64,000 nucleotides of DNA from JAYKJB01 sp035284745 [NCBI: Candidatus Sericytochromatia bacterium] (GTDB lineage: Bacteria > Cyanobacteriota > Sericytochromatia > S15B-MN24): positions 25,940 through 89,939 of the forward strand of contig JAYKIL010000035.1 in NCBI GenBank assembly GCA_035284745.1. Direction: 5' to 3'. Shown here piece after piece: positions 54,457-61,932 of this stretch. A program made the translations under genes and the position numbers. The notes below the pieces were generated by a model. It did not search any database. It saw only the letters and a list, made by a program, of their open reading frames with translations, and had not been told where the DNA came from. The stretch's first letter is position 1, and the number at the start of each line of letters is the position of its first letter.

Positions 54457-54674
54457 CGCACGTCCGTAATCTAACGACTCGCCGAAACTCACGGGCTGAC
54501 AGCCGTGCAAACTGGCCCGTTGATGCGTGCCGTCAGAACGGCGCCATACGCCAGATGGTCTTCAGTCGGTCGAACGGATGCTGCTCCCACCTTCATCTCC
54601 CTCAATGACATTTGACCACGGAGAGGGTCCCACGGCCACTGTTTCTGGGAGAATGAAAGGGGAGCAGCGAAGGT

Positions 54675-55037
54675 TTAAGCTGCCAGTGCAAGCCGGCCTT
54701 CCGCGTCGCCCGCCTCACACCAGAAACTCTTTCGGGCAGAGCCTCGAGAGAAATAAACTTCTATCTCCGCGAGACAAACAGGACCCCCTTCACCCGTTTG
54801 GTAGAGTCGGAATCGCATATATCCGCTGGCCCTTTCATCGTCGATGATGACAGCGGTGGGTTCCCCAAATAGGTGTTGGCGAACGACATCCCAGTCCCAA
54901 CGGCCGCGAAAAAGTGCGCGGGCCCCCGTGTGATCCACGTTTCCGATATACGCATAACAGGGGTAATTTGCCATGAGCGTCGCGAGAGAGCGCGTCGCTT
55001 CTGTCGCAGGGTGAAGCATCGTGGGCATCGAACGCAT
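54675..55037 (-). CDS. Protein of unknown function, about 120 residues
   Basis: The frame is open to 55085; I prefer ATG 55037 because GAGG lies 9 bases upstream. The middle (YPCYAYIGNVDHTGARALFRGRWDWDVVRQHLFGEPTAVIIDDE) is protein-like, and the end holds EIEVYFSRGSARKSF. No signal, no recognised domain. Upstream of the rhomboid gene by 218 bases. Confidence 0.5.
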   Translation of the reverse strand: MRSMPTMLHPATEATRSLATLMANYPCYAYIGNVDHTGARALFRGRWDWDVVRQHLFGEPTAVIIDDERASGYMRFRLYQTGEGGPVCLAEIEVYFSRGSARKSFWCEAGDAEGRLALAA

Positions 55038-55348
55038 CAGGGACATCCTCACACACAGAAAAACAAAAGCCGTTAGCCTGAACACTCCGTTAACACATGG
55101 CTAGGTATCGCCAAGCTGGGGCAGAAGTTTCTTAAAATGACTTTATTGATATAGAAACATTAAATGAAGCTCTGTTTAAAGAGCTTGGAAGCCCCGGCCC
55201 AAGATTCTCCTGCCTTACTGCTCGAAGCCCTTCGAATCAGGAACTCTTGCGGATACGTCACGGTGAGGGCCCTGCATCCCATCACCGTGTTCCCACGGGC
55301 ATCGGAGTTCGATTTGCGCAGGGGGGCCTTTCCGCTGATGAGGGCTGA
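55038..55348. other. 311-bp intergenic stretch with three inverted repeats and an open frame after a stop
   Basis: It holds CACGGTGA (55259-55266) paired with TCACCGTG (55282-55289), extended inward by GGG/CCC after a 1-base bulge; AAGCTCT/AGAGCTT (55167-55186); and TCGAA/TTCGA (about 55233-55246). On the minus strand the frame of the upstream 202-residue gene stays open for 62 codons after its TAA stop, until TAA at 55160-55162. No strong promoter or known RNA family is visible. Confidence 0.35.
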
Positions 55349-55957
55349 TTATTCCCCCGCAAATTTATTGCGCAAAGCCTGGAAAGGGTCAGTTGGCGGG
55401 GAATTGAAAGCTATTTCACTCCCGGCCTGCCTCCAGGCATCAACCGCACTCGAGACAACTTTATGGGTGTCGAGCATGAGCCGCTCGAGTGCAGGTTCAA
55501 CCTTGCGCCAATCGGCACTCACGTGGCGTCCGATGCCCTGTGCCCCCCCATCAAATCGCAGCGCGAGCTTGTCCAGTTGCTCCACGGACTGGTACCGCCC
55601 CGCGGTCTTGCCACTTTTTAACAGTTCATTCCAAACACTTGAAAGATGCGTGCGCAATGGGGCGAGGGCCGGCTCGCCGGCACAGAGCAGCATCAGCGTG
55701 ATGGGGATATCGGCATTTCGGCCAGGTCGGAACCATACTTCAAAGCGCAAACCTGGCCGCGTTGGCTGTTCTGATTGATCGGGCACAAAAGGCCACGAAT
55801 CCAGCGCCCAACGCCCTGCCCAACAGGCTTCATCCTCAAATTCATCGAACACCAAGCGGCCGTTGTGTTGTACGGCACCCAATGCCCTTTGCTCTGAGAG
55901 GCTCGTTGCGGCACGTAAGATACGGTCATACCATTCGAGCGCGTCAATTTTTTTCAA
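55349..55957 (-). CDS. Protein of unknown function, 202 residues
   Basis: TTG start at 55957; no clear ribosome site. The N-terminus (MKKIDALEWYDRILRAATSLSEQRALG) is a good amphipathic helix start. The middle (LRFEVWFRPGRNADIPITLMLLC) and the end are protein-like; no signal or motif. The plus-strand frame over the same bases (55164-55778) is a shadow. Divergent from the glycosidase-like gene. Confidence 0.6.
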   Translation of the reverse strand: MKKIDALEWYDRILRAATSLSEQRALGAVQHNGRLVFDEFEDEACWAGRWALDSWPFVPDQSEQPTRPGLRFEVWFRPGRNADIPITLMLLCAGEPALAPLRTHLSSVWNELLKSGKTAGRYQSVEQLDKLALRFDGGAQGIGRHVSADWRKVEPALERLMLDTHKVVSSAVDAWRQAGSEIAFNSPPTDPFQALRNKFAGE

Positions 55958-56063
55958 AAGGATCTACTCAATTCAAAAAAGGCCCGGCGGGCCGCGATTT
56001 CACCGTCCCATGTTACCCTGAAAAAACGGGTTGTGGGATCCAACTTTCAGAGGGGGGTGCCCT

Positions 56064-57158
56064 GTGAATGTGCGGCAAATGATGGCACTCGCCGGCGGAT
56101 TTTTGCTGGTGTATTTGGTTTTGACGCTCACTCATCGTCCCGAAATCACGGGGGAACAGTTCAGCCCCGAGGAACGGGACCCCCTCTCGGGTGTTCAAAG
56201 GATGCAGCGAGGGGCTACCAGTCCAATGATGGATGGTTATTCCCTTTTGCCTGACGAGAATACCCCAATAGACGCACCACGCTCTGTCGAGCGACTGGCG
56301 GCGATGCGCCGTTCGGGGGCTTCTTGGGTCGCTTTGCGCCCCGTTTTATTGCAAGCGACAGGCAGCGCCGACGAAATAGAGAGCGTTCCCCAGATTACCG
56401 AGTGGGAGGGGATTGTGCGGGATGCCCATCAGGCAGGTTTGCAGGTTTTGTTGCGTCCCCTGGTCGTTCCTCGCGACGGCACCTCTCGGGAGTTTGTATC
56501 ACCGGGTGACAGCGATGCGTGGTTCGAGAGTTATCAACGGGCTATGAATCCTTATCTGAAATTGGCGAGGCAAGAACGGGTCGAGGTGGTTTGCCTGGGC
56601 TCTAATCTGGGACAACTGCAAAACAACCCAGGGTGGATACGTTTGATACAAGAGGCCCGCAGGACTTACAAAGGCTTGTTAACCTATGCCGCGACGTCGA
56701 ATCCAGAAACAGGCTATTCTGCGGTGTCCTTTTGGGATGAATTGGATCTCGTAGGGATCGATGCATTTGTTCCTCTGTCACAACAGGTTGACCCCACGGT
56801 TGATGAATTGGAACGCGGCTGGGAGCGATTCGGAGAGGAACTCGATCGTTGGCACAGGGTGCGTGCGCGACCACCTATTTTATTGACCGCCATCGGCTGC
56901 CCGGCGGTGCGAGGGGGAGCCGCTAACCCGTTGGGTGCTGCAATAGACGGCGCAGAAGACTTAACGTTGCCCGCCCGCGTGGCTGAAGCATTCTACCGGG
57001 CGTTGGGCAAGAAACCGTGGCTCCAAGGAGCGCTCTGGCACACGTGGTCCGGAGGGGGGCCGCTACAAAAACCGTATTGCGCGCAGGGGCGCCCCCTCGA
57101 AACGTCGCTGGAAACGGCATTCAAGGCACGTTACGGAACACCCAAGAAAACACGCTGA
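56064..57158 (+). CDS. Membrane-anchored GH113-like TIM-barrel protein lacking catalytic Glu residues
   Basis: 364 residues from GTG 56064 (AGAGGGGGG upstream). One N-terminal membrane segment (about 5-22). The barrel shows glycosidase-like blocks: MRRSGASWVALRPV, ITEWEGIVRDAHQAGLQVLLRP, SFWDELDLVGIDAFVPL and ALWHTWSGGGPL...QGRPLE. In GH113-type enzymes the acid/base Glu is in a GxEL motif and the nucleophile in an L-T-E-I-G motif; here these read GSNL (Asn181) and LTAIG (Ala276). It is therefore likely a binding or scaffold protein rather than an enzyme. Family assignment is by pattern; activity loss is inferred. Confidence 0.72.
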   Translation: MNVRQMMALAGGFLLVYLVLTLTHRPEITGEQFSPEERDPLSGVQRMQRGATSPMMDGYSLLPDENTPIDAPRSVERLAAMRRSGASWVALRPVLLQATGSADEIESVPQITEWEGIVRDAHQAGLQVLLRPLVVPRDGTSREFVSPGDSDAWFESYQRAMNPYLKLARQERVEVVCLGSNLGQLQNNPGWIRLIQEARRTYKGLLTYAATSNPETGYSAVSFWDELDLVGIDAFVPLSQQVDPTVDELERGWERFGEELDRWHRVRARPPILLTAIGCPAVRGGAANPLGAAIDGAEDLTLPARVAEAFYRALGKKPWLQGALWHTWSGGGPLQKPYCAQGRPLETSLETAFKARYGTPKKTR

Positions 57159-57183
57159 AATTTCTGGGGCCAGTTCCTCGGGC

Positions 57184-58014
57184 CTAAAGAAGGCTCCATT
57201 GTTCGTTGGCGTCCGATGCGGCCACACCCTCCGCGGACAGTTTGAGCAGGTGCGCGTGAAGTTGCCTGGCGGCAATGGGATGCAGCGCGGGACTCACAGG
57301 GGCATATATTTGCTTGACCAATGAATCCAAGGAAGTGGGGCCGCTCTCGTGGAGTGTTGCCATTATTTGTCGTTCCCGCTGCAGCCGATGGCTTAAATAT
57401 TCTTCGATTTTTTCTTGCGCACAGGAGATAGGTTCACCGTGCCCCGGCCAGAGGACTTTGGGCCCTAACGCCAGGAGTCTCTTGAGGGAATGGAAATAGG
57501 CTTGCATGTTTCCATCAGGAGGTGCAATCACAACAGTGCCGGCGCCCACGATAAGATCGCCAGTCAGGAGGCCTCCGTCATCTCGCCGGAAAAAGCAGAG
57601 ATGATCACTTGCGTGCCCCGGGGTGTGAAAAATTTCCCACACGTGCTCTTCCCACCTGATAAGGTTTCCGTCGCAGGCGATGATGTCGGGCGCTGGGAGG
57701 TTGGGTATCGGGTAGGTGGGAGCCGGAACAGGAAAAGAGAGCAATTTTGCCTGGGTCAACTCCATCAGCCGAGGAATGCCATTGGCGTGGTCGGGGTGTG
57801 CGTGGGTAAGCCATATTTGCTCGATTTTTCCCGACGCACACATGTGCAGAATTTGTTGGAGGTGTGGCTCGGTGAGGGGACCTGGATCGACCACGGCGAA
57901 ACGTTCTTCGCCCAGGACATAGGTGTTGGTTCCCGTGCCGGTCATGATTCCGGGATTCGGGGCTCGCAGACATCGCACGCCTGGCGCAATCACGCGCCAA
58001 AGTTCAGAGGACAC
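57184..58014 (-). CDS. MBL-fold metallo-hydrolase with C-terminal winged helix
   Basis: 276 residues from GTG 58014 (TTG 58023 is an alternative). The zinc motif THAHPDHANG (His71, His73, Asp75, His76), then HTPGHASDHL, TGDLIVG and PGHGEPI, are complete. The C-terminal region (SLDSLVKQIY, LHAHLLKLSAEG) is the winged-helix end of the LACTB2-like subgroup, some of which are RNases. It overlaps the Nudix gene by 11 bases, so both are co-translated. Confidence 0.9.
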   Translation of the reverse strand: MSSELWRVIAPGVRCLRAPNPGIMTGTGTNTYVLGEERFAVVDPGPLTEPHLQQILHMCASGKIEQIWLTHAHPDHANGIPRLMELTQAKLLSFPVPAPTYPIPNLPAPDIIACDGNLIRWEEHVWEIFHTPGHASDHLCFFRRDDGGLLTGDLIVGAGTVVIAPPDGNMQAYFHSLKRLLALGPKVLWPGHGEPISCAQEKIEEYLSHRLQRERQIMATLHESGPTSLDSLVKQIYAPVSPALHPIAARQLHAHLLKLSAEGVAASDANEQWSLL

Positions 58015-58816
58015 TGGGGTCAAAGGGCGGTACGGGCTCTCCTTCCGCCTCAATATATCCGGGTTCGCCAGGCAGTAATGAGACAACACGCCCTTCACGC
58101 AGAACAATCCGAGGCAGGATGGTTTCGATGACTTTGTGACGGTAAGCGTCGATGACAGCCTCGGGGCTGGCGAACGGTGCGATGGCCTCCAACGCACGTT
58201 GGGTGGGCAGGACAATGGTCATCCGCCCCTCGCGTTTGGCCCTCAGTGCGTCCTCTGGTTTGATCCACACCCCCGCCTCCACCTCGCAATCATCGGCCAT
58301 CGGGATCTGCCCTTCGGGGGCTGCCGCGACGAAAAAACGCGTCGAGAAACGTTTAGGAACGCCGACAGGCGTAATCCAATGGGCGAAGTAGGCGACCCGC
58401 CCGGTCGGGAACAACAAATCGTTGAGGTCAGCCAGGTCGGGCCAAGTCATTTGGCCTGTCAGTAATGCCTGGCGTTGGGTCTGCCAAAAGCGTGTGGTAT
58501 TTTGTGATGTCGCATTTCCCGAGTTTCGAGGCGTTGCAAGCAGAACGCCTGCCTCTTCAAAGGTTTCTCGAATTGCCGCCACGAGGTGTGCCCCTGCCTG
58601 GCTCCCCGGTAGATTAAGGCGCAGGCCCCATTCCTCGGCGCTCACGTCGTGCAGTCGATTCAGCAAGCCCCCACTGCTGTCGGTCGCATCAAGTGTGCCG
58701 CCAGGAAATACATAGGCGCCTCCGACAAAGTCACTTTTAAGGCGGCGGCGGACCATAAAGACTTCAAGCCCGGAAGGCCCTTTGCGCAGCAGCAATACAG
58801 TCGATGAATCTCGCAC
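58004..58816 (-). CDS. Nudix hydrolase
   Basis: 270 residues, GTG start. FPGG (37-40) and the Nudix box with Arg83, Glu84, Glu87, Glu88 and Gly90 (IRETFEEAGV) are present, though the two are separated by a 43-residue insert as in NUDT19/NUDT7-like CoA diphosphatases. Substrate is probably a nucleotide conjugate. It lies 15 bases after the glycosyltransferase gene and overlaps the MBL gene downstream. Confidence 0.88.
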   Translation of the reverse strand: MRDSSTVLLLRKGPSGLEVFMVRRRLKSDFVGGAYVFPGGTLDATDSSGGLLNRLHDVSAEEWGLRLNLPGSQAGAHLVAAIRETFEEAGVLLATPRNSGNATSQNTTRFWQTQRQALLTGQMTWPDLADLNDLLFPTGRVAYFAHWITPVGVPKRFSTRFFVAAAPEGQIPMADDCEVEAGVWIKPEDALRAKREGRMTIVLPTQRALEAIAPFASPEAVIDAYRHKVIETILPRIVLREGRVVSLLPGEPGYIEAEGEPVPPFDPSVL

Positions 58817-58831
58817 CGGCGCCGGCTTTCG

Positions 58832-60013
58832 CTACGCGGGGTCGCTGGCCTGGGGGCGCGGGGGGGGGCCTCCTGGCAACTGAGACAGCGCAATCTCAAT
58901 TAACTCTTCAATCGCACGGTCGTTTTTGGCTCGGCGAAGATTACGCTGCACTTGCTGGTACAATTCAGCATTGTCCATGAATTGGCGCACCAAAGAGGTC
59001 AGCCCTTCGTCTTTGGTAATGGCCCGCCCCAGGTTTTGTCGGACCACCAATTCGAGGTTACCTGCTTCTTGCAACATCGGAACCCGCGTTGCATCAATCA
59101 GCATCGGTAGTTCTTTGGCGATCGCCTCTGCAATGGTACCGGGACCCGGCTTTCCAACCATCAGGTCTGCCGCATCCATCAGGAGGTGCATTTGGTCGGT
59201 AAAACCCAGCACCTTGATCGGCAGGTCTGACAGCGCCGAGAGGCGTTCAATGCGATTGCGCAACCTCTCATTTCGCCCGCACACCGCGATGATTTGCACC
59301 GGAAGTCCCGAGCGGGCGATTTCTCGGGTGAAGTAATAGGTGGCCCCAACGGCCATGCCCCCCATCGACACCAATACCGTGAATTTGGTCGGATCAAGCC
59401 CCAGTTGCTGCCGTGCTTCAAATTTCGGAACCTTCCCGAGGAATTTTTGATTGACCGGCAGGCCTGATAGGACCCTGATTTTCTCAGCAGGAACCCCATA
59501 TTCGATGAGTTGTTCGCGCGCTTGCTCGTGAAGCGCAATTGTCAGATTCGCGTCGGGTTGAGCCCAGTTTCTCAAGAAGCCGCGCGTCAGATCAGTGCAC
59601 CAGATGACATAAGGAACCCGACCATACCAACCCATCTTCTTCAGGATCTTTATGGCCGCATGGTTCACCACGCCAAACACAGAAATGATCATGTCGGGTT
59701 TGACTTCACGAAAGGTCTTTTCGATATTTCTGGTTGCTTTGGGCATCAAGGGCAAAACCACTTTTTCAACGTTCAAACGGTTGAGAACCCGCATCCCCAT
59801 ATTGGAATACGACGGTTTAATCTTTAATAAGTGGTTGTACACATCCATCATGTGCGACACGCGGGCAGAACCCGTTGCGGCTCGCACCGGCATTAACACA
59901 ACTTCGAAGGAGCCGGGATACATCGAGGCCAGGGCCCCTTCAATCGCCTTGGCGGCGGCATAGTGTCCGCCCCCCGCGGTTTCGTAGATAACCAAAATGC
60001 GTTTTTTGGACAT
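58832..60013 (-). CDS. MGDG-synthase-like diacylglycerol glycosyltransferase (GT28)
   Basis: 393 residues. ILVIYETAGGGHYAAAKAIEGAL and VSHMMDVYNHLLKIKPSYSNMG belong to the MGDG-synthase N-terminal domain (PF06925). VLVSMGGMAVGATYYF, VLGFTDQMHLLMDAADLMVGKPGPGTIAEAIA is the GT28 C-terminal donor site. The family makes mono- or diglucosyl/galactosyl-diacylglycerol at the inner face of the membrane. Heads a run with Nudix and MBL genes. Sugar and product not known. Confidence 0.92.
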   Translation of the reverse strand: MSKKRILVIYETAGGGHYAAAKAIEGALASMYPGSFEVVLMPVRAATGSARVSHMMDVYNHLLKIKPSYSNMGMRVLNRLNVEKVVLPLMPKATRNIEKTFREVKPDMIISVFGVVNHAAIKILKKMGWYGRVPYVIWCTDLTRGFLRNWAQPDANLTIALHEQAREQLIEYGVPAEKIRVLSGLPVNQKFLGKVPKFEARQQLGLDPTKFTVLVSMGGMAVGATYYFTREIARSGLPVQIIAVCGRNERLRNRIERLSALSDLPIKVLGFTDQMHLLMDAADLMVGKPGPGTIAEAIAKELPMLIDATRVPMLQEAGNLELVVRQNLGRAITKDEGLTSLVRQFMDNAELYQQVQRNLRRAKNDRAIEELIEIALSQLPGGPPPRPQASDPA

Positions 60014-60126
60014 GATGTGTTCTCGAAGCCTGGTCAGGAACCCGTCGCTATTCTAGCAGGTCAGCGCCCTTCTCGCGTGATGGGCATAGCTGTGATGAAC
60101 GGCTTCAGTGGGTAATATGCAGGCGT

Positions 60127-61731
60127 ATGGTCGCACCTGTTTTACTCGAACGATCGCAAGCAGCCCATCACGCACAGCAACTGCGGACTGCTTATCAACA
60201 GGCCCAAAAAGCTCAGTGGGACCTGGCAGCGCGCCTGGAATTGCAGCGCGTCACATTGTCCGGTTTGCGGGTTTACCTCTCTCTGGCGCCCGAGGACCCC
60301 GAGTCGCTGGTTTACCACACGATGCTGGTAGATCTCCTGAGCCATGCCCCCCAAAGTCAGCTGATTGATCTTGACGATACTGAACGTCGCGCGGCCCGTG
60401 TAGCGGCCACCCGTGTTCTACAGAACCCCAAGACACCCGAGCACCGCCCCAAATCTCAGAATCTGTTGAAGCGTCTCGACCTGATTCAAAACCCGCTATT
60501 GCAGGCCCGCGAACGTTTGCTGGTGTGGTTGACGAAGCGCCTGCGCGATGAGCCGGAAAACCAAAAAATATGGGGGGCGACGCACGCCGCGCGATTCATA
60601 ATTTTTCGCAGGGCGGCGCGGGTGCTGGGGCTCTCTGGCGTGCCGGAAGAGGGTGACCCCCGGGGGAAGCCCTTCGCCTTGGCCCTGGAAAGCCTGGGGC
60701 CCCTGCTTGATTCTGATGCGCTTGAGGCTCCTGATGTGCAAAGCGAGATTTTTGTTAATCTGCAAGTTATTGGGGGCGCCGTTTCCCAAGAACCGGTCCT
60801 GAAGGCGTCAGAGGGAGCGTTTGCCTGTTTGGCGGATGAGGCGTTGTCACCGGTCCCTGTTTTGCGGCATGCGCTCCTGCACATGCTTTTTCAGATCGAC
60901 GTGCCGGCATTGGGCCCTGCGGAGCGTCCGGCGGTGGCCCAATGGTTCAATCGACTGCCCGCCATTTTGAAACGTCTCGTTGATCTTGACCCTGATGAGC
61001 AAGATGCGACCCTGATGCGCTTGCGACATCACTTAACAGCTCCCACGTCTTTGGGACTGGAGCAACGCATCGAGACCGCTTTGCTTACTTTCGGGCGCAT
61101 CAATGCCCGCAGAGACGCGGTCACGGCTCGCCTGGCCCGCCTCGAGCAACAGGTTGACCCGTTGGTTCCTCTCGAAGCGTCCAGCAAGGCTGAATTTGCT
61201 TCGCTGCGGGAGCGGTTGCGCCGACTTGCAAGATTGCGGGATGTGCTACTGGGAGCCAACTTGGTCTCGAATGCGCCACAGGTGAATGACTTGCTGGCTC
61301 GCGTCTATGCGCGAATCGAAGACATGGCGGCCCTTCCCGAACAGACATCGGAAGCGTTTCACGCCCTGGTTGCTGATATTCAGCGGCAGTTGGATGCGCC
61401 GGAAGCGGCTGCGAGAACTTGGTTTCCTCCCGCTTCAGACTTATTGCGTCGTTTGTCGGAAACTTTGCGTTCCCATCCTCACGTCCCGGGCACGACGTGG
61501 GCTGGCGATAAGGCGGCGCGCGCTCGCGCAACGCTCGAGAAGGCTCGTATCACCTTGCAATTGTTGACCCAATCGGGGCGGATCAGGGTCGATGACAGCC
61601 AAATGGCCAACTGGATTTCGGAATGTATTGAGGGCTTCGACCGCTACCAAGAAACGGGAAATGATGACCTCCTCGCGGAGGCGGTGGCGCGAATGATGCG
61701 AGCGACCGCTGCGGATGTCGCGCGGGCCTGA
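60127..61731 (+). CDS. Helical protein of unknown function, 534 residues
   Basis: ATG start. The whole length is predicted-looking alpha-helix (QLRTAYQQAQKAQWDLAARLEL, ALLHMLFQIDVPALGPAERP, FASLRERLRRLARLRDVLLG), with many Arg and Leu residues and no signal or membrane segment. The first 60 residues could be a TPR-like pair of helices. No family is recognised. Divergent from the MGDG-type gene and upstream of the LysM gene by 201 bases; possibly linked to it. Confidence 0.72.
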   Translation: MVAPVLLERSQAAHHAQQLRTAYQQAQKAQWDLAARLELQRVTLSGLRVYLSLAPEDPESLVYHTMLVDLLSHAPQSQLIDLDDTERRAARVAATRVLQNPKTPEHRPKSQNLLKRLDLIQNPLLQARERLLVWLTKRLRDEPENQKIWGATHAARFIIFRRAARVLGLSGVPEEGDPRGKPFALALESLGPLLDSDALEAPDVQSEIFVNLQVIGGAVSQEPVLKASEGAFACLADEALSPVPVLRHALLHMLFQIDVPALGPAERPAVAQWFNRLPAILKRLVDLDPDEQDATLMRLRHHLTAPTSLGLEQRIETALLTFGRINARRDAVTARLARLEQQVDPLVPLEASSKAEFASLRERLRRLARLRDVLLGANLVSNAPQVNDLLARVYARIEDMAALPEQTSEAFHALVADIQRQLDAPEAAARTWFPPASDLLRRLSETLRSHPHVPGTTWAGDKAARARATLEKARITLQLLTQSGRIRVDDSQMANWISECIEGFDRYQETGNDDLLAEAVARMMRATAADVARA

Positions 61732-61854
61732 CTTGTGACTTCTCTGCGCGCGCGTGACCGGCTGCCTCGAAGTCTGATGACACTTTGACCCGGCCGTTTA
61801 GCCTGTTTTCGTGCGGGTATAGAAAAAGCAAGTAAGGAATCCACAAAAAAAGGT

Positions 61855-61897
61855 TATAATGTGGTTAAAAAAGCCCCAAGGCTGGTCTCAAAGGGGC
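61855..61897 (+). promoter_or_regulatory. -10-like box and leader hairpin before the LysM gene
   Basis: TATAAT lies at 61855-61860 but there is no good -35 at the right distance. Just after it GCCCC (61873-61877) can pair with GGGGC (61893-61897). The gene starts at 61933. Confidence 0.35.
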
Positions 61898-61932
61898 ACC
61901 GCATTGTGGTCTGGTTTTCAGGAGCCCTCTGA

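Noticed and set aside
55187-55290. SRP (4.5S-type) RNA on the minus strand
   Set aside because: A short AGCAG/AAGGCAG resemblance exists, but the conserved GNRA tetraloop and symmetric loop are absent.
55164-55778. 204-codon plus-strand frame
   Set aside because: Composition is low-complexity (many Ser, Arg, Pro) and it lies over the better minus-strand gene at 55349-55957.
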